Assembly: GCA_922989275.2 (NCBI GenBank)
Contig: OV277872.1
Location: 27,606,119-27,670,118, forward strand
Length of the DNA: 64,000 nucleotides
Reading direction: 5' to 3'
Origin: Gari tellinella
Lineage: Eukaryota; Mollusca; Bivalvia; Cardiida; Psammobiidae
Positions 60,706 to 64,000 of the stretch are shown here, in pieces. A program made the translations under genes and the position numbers. Each line of letters opens with the position of its first letter. Positions within the stretch are counted from its first letter, which is position 1. The notes beneath the pieces were generated by a model. The model was given only the letters and a program-made list of their open reading frames with translations. It was not told the DNA's origin and did no database searches.

Positions 60706-60984
60706 AATGGAGAGATAAAAATGAAAATTATTGCTTGTCTTGTACATTGAGCTGTTGGGCTGACTTTATTCAAGGTTATTACTTAATACTGAATTATTTA
60801 TTGAACTTTCTTATGTTACTTGTCATTACATTACAGTTTTGACATTCTCTGGAGAGGTATAATTAAATTCCATAAACTAGGATTTGTTTTTGAAGACGCA
60901 AATTATTTCTTTATAATTTAACAGAATTTCCAAGAAGCAGCCTTCGGTTTCTCTAAGACGCAAAAACATTTTTTGTAAGAAAGA
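60706..60984. other. Intronic sequence without recognised element
   Basis: Nothing recognised. Confidence 0.4.
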
Positions 60985-61343
60985 CAGTGCTCCCCCTCTA
61001 CAACGACACCAACTGGGAGACAAAAGATATGTGCATTGTTCGAAGGGAGTCGTTAGTGGGGAGGGAAATTGGCTTACAATTGTAAACAGCTTAAATCCAG
61101 ATCAGATGCCGTATAACACGGCATCTGCTCTGGTTTTAAGCTGTTTGTCACTCCTCATTAATTTTTTTCTGTCAGAATGTGCATTATGTTACTTTGAGAA
61201 TAACTGCAGACGACAATTTTAAGTAGATGACATTGCAGCCGTGAATAGGTTGGACATGTTTGTCTTGTTTGGGGGAAGAGCGACAATCATTGTTGTAAGG
61301 AGGGAATCATTGTTGGGAGGGATGTCGTAGGGAGGGAGCCCTG
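60985..61343 (-). mobile_element. Family F MITE
   Basis: CAGTGCTCCCCCTCTACAAC to AGGGAGGGAGCCCTG. Palindrome AAACAGCTTAAATCCAGATC, AGATGCCGTATAACACGGCATC and complement. Ends 68 bp before the EXT1 exon, close to its branch-point region. Confidence 0.8.
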
Positions 61344-61411
61344 TTATAGCAAATGGGAATTAATCTTATTTCTTCCTGTAATAATCTGATGTTGATATTT
61401 TTCCATTTCAG

Positions 61412-61501
61412 ACAATAAGCTCAAGGTTTTATCCGTACCAGGAAATTGAAACTGATGCTGTGTTTGGTTTTGATGAGGATGCTTTACTAACTACAGATGA
61501 G
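61412..61501 (+). CDS. EXT1: EXT1 exostosin, GT64 exon carrying the DxD motif (30 codons)
   Basis: It follows TTTTCCATTTCAG, ends before GTAAAT, and is phase 0 at both ends. It encodes TISSRFYPYQEIETDAVFGF then DEDALLTTDE. SSRF.PY.EI.TDAV..DED is a hallmark of GT64 exostosins. Asp-Glu-Asp is the DxD motif that holds the metal ion and UDP-GlcNAc diphosphate (family knowledge from the EXTL2 structure). The key acidic residues are present, so nothing in this exon suggests loss of activity. The donor GTAAAT is weaker than the others seen in this gene. Confidence 0.95.
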
Positions 61502-61555
61502 GTAAATTCTACAACCAGTCCAGTCTTCTATAGAAATCAGTTGTATATTTTCAAA

Positions 61556-61760
61556 AAACATGGCTGATATAGATCCATTGATGGTATTAAAGACATCCTT
61601 TACAAACAGTATACCTGTCAATAGTACATTTGTCTTGTGCAAACAATACAGAGTTCAGAGGGCTCCTGTGGGAACCCTCTTATCAGGATCTATACGATTT
61701 ATCAATTTGCAATATATTGCAAATAAACAACCCACCTAAATAGTCAAAATTGGCTTGCTT
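61556..61760 (+). mobile_element. Family B, second subtype, old
   Basis: TTTACAAACAGTATACCTGTCAATAGTACATTTGTC and GAGTTCAGAGGGCTCCTGTGGGAAC..CTATACGATTTATC, then AAATAGTCAAAATTGGC. Confidence 0.5.
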
Positions 61761-61780
61761 TGTTTGTTTGTCAACATCTA

Positions 61781-62052
61781 TTTCTGCCATCTATGGGCTA
61801 AATGGATGCCAAAGAGAGAGGGAAACGGATACAGAAAACTCAGATGTGATGCCTTACCCTTATTATCAACAGAGTTCTTTTGGATTCCCAGTGTATTATC
61901 AACAGAGTTCTTTTGGATTCCCAGTGTTAAGCACTGATACATCAGACCTCATCAGTTTATAAAGTCTCGTCTGAAAGACTAGGTATGACCGGGGATTGAA
62001 CTCGCGGCCCCTAGTACCACAGTTGAATGTGCTACCACTGCCAATGAGTTAA
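61781..62052 (-). mobile_element. tRNA-derived SINE
   Basis: On the minus strand it starts TTAACTCATTGGCAGTGGTAG, an A box (TGGCAGTGGTAGC), and has GAGTTCAATCCCC as B box, then CTAGTCTTTCAGACGAGACT and a body running to about 61860 or further. The body holds an exact 33 bp tandem duplication (TATTATCAACAGAGTTCTTT..) at about 61861-61926. The far end is not defined. Confidence 0.65.
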
Positions 62053-62082
62053 ACATGCACCTGAGCAGAAGTAACAATATTT

Positions 62083-62274
62083 CAGGGCTCCAGATAAAAG
62101 AGAGTAAACAAAAATATCAAACATTTTCTCACTCACTTCAGCACTACACCCTATGGTGTGACTACTCATTAGAATGGTCTCGGAGAGACCATTCTAATGA
62201 GTAGTGACACCATAGGGTTTAATGCACAAATAAAGATTTGAGTTTTTGAAATACTCCCCTTATCTTGAGCTCTG
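62083..62274 (+). mobile_element. Family D MITE, 5 bp target duplication
   Basis: CAGGGCTCCAGATAAAAGAG to CTTATCTTGAGCTCTG, TATTT on both sides. The palindrome tip is GGTCTCGGAGAGACC, a paired change from the usual CGTCTC..GAGACG. Confidence 0.8.
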
Positions 62275-62441
62275 TATTTATTATATTAATTAGATATAGA
62301 CGATATGCAGATGCCTATCAAGGAAAATGTTAATCGTGATTCAATAGTAAACATTAAATAGTTTATAGTAAGACAGAGTCCAGCTTTGGGAATTAACGAG
62401 ATTTTAACGAGTAGACAGTAATCTTTATTGTTCATTTTCAG

Positions 62442-62602
62442 ATTGATTTTGCGATGAGCGTCTGGCAAGAATTTCCGGAGAGAATCGTGGGCTACCCAGC
62501 ACGCACACACTACTGGGACGAGTCTAAAAATCGCTGGAGTTACTCATCACGATGGAACAATGAATATTCAATGATTATTACCGGTGCTGCTGTTTATCAT
62601 AG
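62442..62602 (+). CDS. EXT1: EXT1 exostosin, GT64 core exon (53 codons plus 2 nt)
   Basis: It follows TTGTTCATTTTCAG, starts in phase 0 and ends AG before GTAGGT, so it hands a split Arg codon to the next exon. It encodes [20 protein letters not shown] then [20 protein letters not shown] and [27 protein letters not shown] and EYSM..TGAA..H are near-invariant in EXT1/EXTL GT64 domains. They form the acceptor-side wall of the active site (family knowledge). The 161-nt length equals, as I recall, that of the corresponding vertebrate exon. Inverted family D elements lie on both sides. Confidence 0.96.
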
Positions 62603-62611
62603 GTAGGTCCC

Positions 62612-62775
62612 GCAGTCTTCCAAATAAGGGGAGTTTCAAAACCTAAAATCTTTATGTTTGTGCGTTAAACCCTATGGTGTCACTACTCATTAGAATCGTC
62701 TCTTTGAGACAATTCTAATGAGTAGTGACACCATAGGATTTGGTGCTGAAATAAAGATTCTAGGTTTTGAAATAC
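62612..62775 (-). mobile_element. Family D MITE, right end lost
   Basis: CAGTCTTCCAAATAAGGGG begins 9 bp after the exon donor. The palindrome is nearly intact (AATCGTCTCTTTGAGACAATT). It passes into a family A fragment at about 62776. Confidence 0.75.
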
Positions 62776-62931
62776 TTTAAACAGTCATAAATGTGTATGA
62801 TAAAAGAATTTTCTACATTTTAAACCAGGCTGAAAGTAAAGCAGAATGCACCTTAATGCTTTATTTTCAACCTGCTTTAAGTGGTCACCTATTTTCAAAA
62901 CTAGAAACAGGCTATGAGGTAATGGGTAAAT
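62774..62931 (-). mobile_element. Family A MITE, truncated
   Basis: ACAGTCATAAATGTGTATGA..GCAGGCTGAAAGTAAAGCAG..TATGAGGTAATGGG. The tip of the palindrome is damaged (GCACCTTAATGC). It passes into a family B tail scrap (GGAAGCTGGAATTGTCCATG). Confidence 0.65.
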
Positions 62932-63050
62932 TGGAAGCTGGAATTGTCCATGCAAAGCTTCCTGGGACAATAAGTAACCAGACATTCTAATTGTGTTAGA
63001 TATTTGAAGATGAGATACCGTAATTGATAATTCTGTTATAAATATGTAAC

Positions 63051-63557
63051 CACATTCAACCAAAGGGACGTGTATACTTGTCATTTACAAACAGTGTACC
63101 TGTAAAGAGTACATTTGTCCTATGCATAAAGTGTAAATCAAGATCAAAGGGCTCCTTAAGGAGCCATATGATGAGGCTCTGCACCGTTTGCCATTTTGCA
63201 ATATTATATATTGCAGAAAACGACCCTAAGAAGAAATAAATGGACTTGAAATAATTCCTCATTGTCATTGGCATTGTTAATTAACCCTTTCCCCCAGTAG
63301 AAGCGCTTTTTAGTGCATTTGATTTATTCCTGCACTGAAGAAAATAGTTCCAATTCAAACAATTATGAACATTTACCAAAAGAAATATTTTCTGCCACCT
63401 ACCAGATGGTAGCTTAAAAAAGGCTGAAAGTAAAGCAGAATGTGCCTTCAGGCACATTCTGCTTTACTTTCAACCTGCTTTAAGCGGTCACCTATCTGCA
63501 AAAAAACCCAACAGGCTATTGGGTAATTGGTTAAAAGTTTCAGGGGTGTGTAAGTTA
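63051..63557 (+). mobile_element. Family B, second subtype, split by family A
   Basis: ACATTCAACCAAAGGGACGT, CAAACAGTGTACC, worn palindrome around GGGCTCCTTAAGGAGCC. After the inner A element, AAGTTTCAGGGGTGTGTAAGTTAA closes it. The split is at the TTAA following the tail block. Confidence 0.7.
63281..63534 (-). mobile_element. Family A MITE nested in family B
   Basis: TTAACCCTTTCCCCCAGTAG to ATTGGGTAATTGGTTAA. Palindrome centre GTGCCTTCAGGCAC. Confidence 0.8.
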
Positions 63558-63600
63558 AAATGTTCAATTTAATGATGATGGTCTTTTTGCTCTCTTTCAG

Positions 63601-63964
63601 ATATTACAATTTTTTGTACACAAATGGGCTCAATTCTGCTCTAACACAAACTGTGGATGAATCTCAAAACTGTGAGGATATTCTAATGAACTTTCTTGTT
63701 AGTCATGTGACCAAACTTCCACCAATCAAAGTGACTCACAGGAAACTGTATCGAGAGATGTTGCTGCCGAACAATTCCAAGAGCTCGCCATGGCTCGACT
63801 CGTATCATTTCACCCAGAGGCAGATCTGTGTGGATACTTTTGCAAATGCCTTCGGATATATGCCTCTGATTCGCTCCAAGACGCGTATGGATCCGATTCT
63901 TTTCAAGGACCCTGTATCTAACTTACGAAAGAAATATCGTCAAATTGAAGTCGTGACCACTTGA
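63601..63964 (+). CDS. EXT1: EXT1 exostosin, C-terminal exon with stop codon (121 residues)
   Basis: It follows TTGCTCTCTTTCAG. Its first base completes the Arg codon begun in the previous exon. It then reads [60 protein letters not shown], later [20 protein letters not shown] and [12 protein letters not shown], then TGA at 63962-63964. [12 protein letters not shown] holds the Asp proposed as catalytic, and its Cys probably pairs with Cys in RQICVDTF (both conserved in GT64; recalled). FGYMPL and DPILFKD..S.LRKKYR.IE match the EXT1 C-terminus, not EXT2 or EXTL3. The six exons give 361 residues, about the C-terminal half of the usual EXT1 length of roughly 740-750. Only 36 nt of 3' UTR are visible and no polyadenylation signal is seen. 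Confidence 0.97.
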
Positions 63965-64000
63965 CGAAGTGCATACTAACTAACGGAATTAGTAAACATT

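Overview
The window is nuclear DNA of an invertebrate animal, most likely a heterodont bivalve mollusc. It is AT-rich and intron-dominated. The evidence is one gene split by canonical GT-AG introns, plus repeats I recognise as bivalve-type: pearl/Helentron-like elements with internal minisatellites and 'AGCTCACCTGGCACG' ends, and many hairpin-centred miniature transposons. The bivalve assignment rests on remembered repeat types and is an inference.

The only protein-coding gene I can support is the 3' half of an exostosin-1 (EXT1, Drosophila tout-velu) orthologue on the + strand. Six exons are present: 18421-18540, 45095-45346, 57255-57353, 61412-61501, 62442-62602 and 63601-63964, the last with the stop codon. 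Together they encode 361 residues: the linker before, and all of, the C-terminal GT64 glycosyltransferase domain of this Golgi/ER heparan sulfate polymerase. The 5' exons lie upstream of the window, and I recognised no EXT1 exon in 1-18420. Just upstream of exon 57255-57353 are two decayed tandem copies of that exon, one with an in-frame stop and one cut by a transposon.

The introns (largest 26.6 kb) are packed with non-autonomous elements, named here by letter. TTAA-flanked (piggyBac-like) families: A (about 50 copies or fragments; centre is a palindrome of AAGCAGG..GTAAAGCAGAATG), B (centre CAAACAGTG..GATCAGAGGGCTCC), C (CAAACAGTTTGGATCC..GACGCC), I, N, O and P. TA-flanked (Tc1/mariner-like, CAGTG or CAGTA ends): F, G, J and K. 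CAGGGC-ended with 5-6 bp target duplications: D, M and T. GGGGCCCGTTTCAT-ended: H. Helentron-like: E and E2, with possible relatives Q and R. Others: L (CCCAGCAGGCACAC ends), U, S (GTCTG/AGGTCAAGGTCA repeats), a tRNA-derived SINE, and a 545 bp inverted-repeat element carrying a tRNA-like Pol III promoter. Family A is called + when the ATAGCCTGTTTCTAG end comes first.

Layout: 1-18.4 kb, intron packed with A, B, D, F, H, E and R elements in nests; 18.4 kb, first visible exon; 18.5-45.1 kb, large intron with E, E2, T, the tRNA-like element, L and U; 45.1 kb, second exon followed 67 bp later by an E element; 45.3-57.3 kb, intron with a tandemly amplified A hairpin (55.2-55.8 kb) and the relic exons; 57.3-64 kb, the last four exons separated by D, A, B, F, I and SINE copies.

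The most notable signals are these: palindromic cores shared between families with different ends and target sites; co-varying palindrome arms; repeated TTAA-into-TTAA nesting beside the palindromes; and the decayed exon triplication in EXT1.
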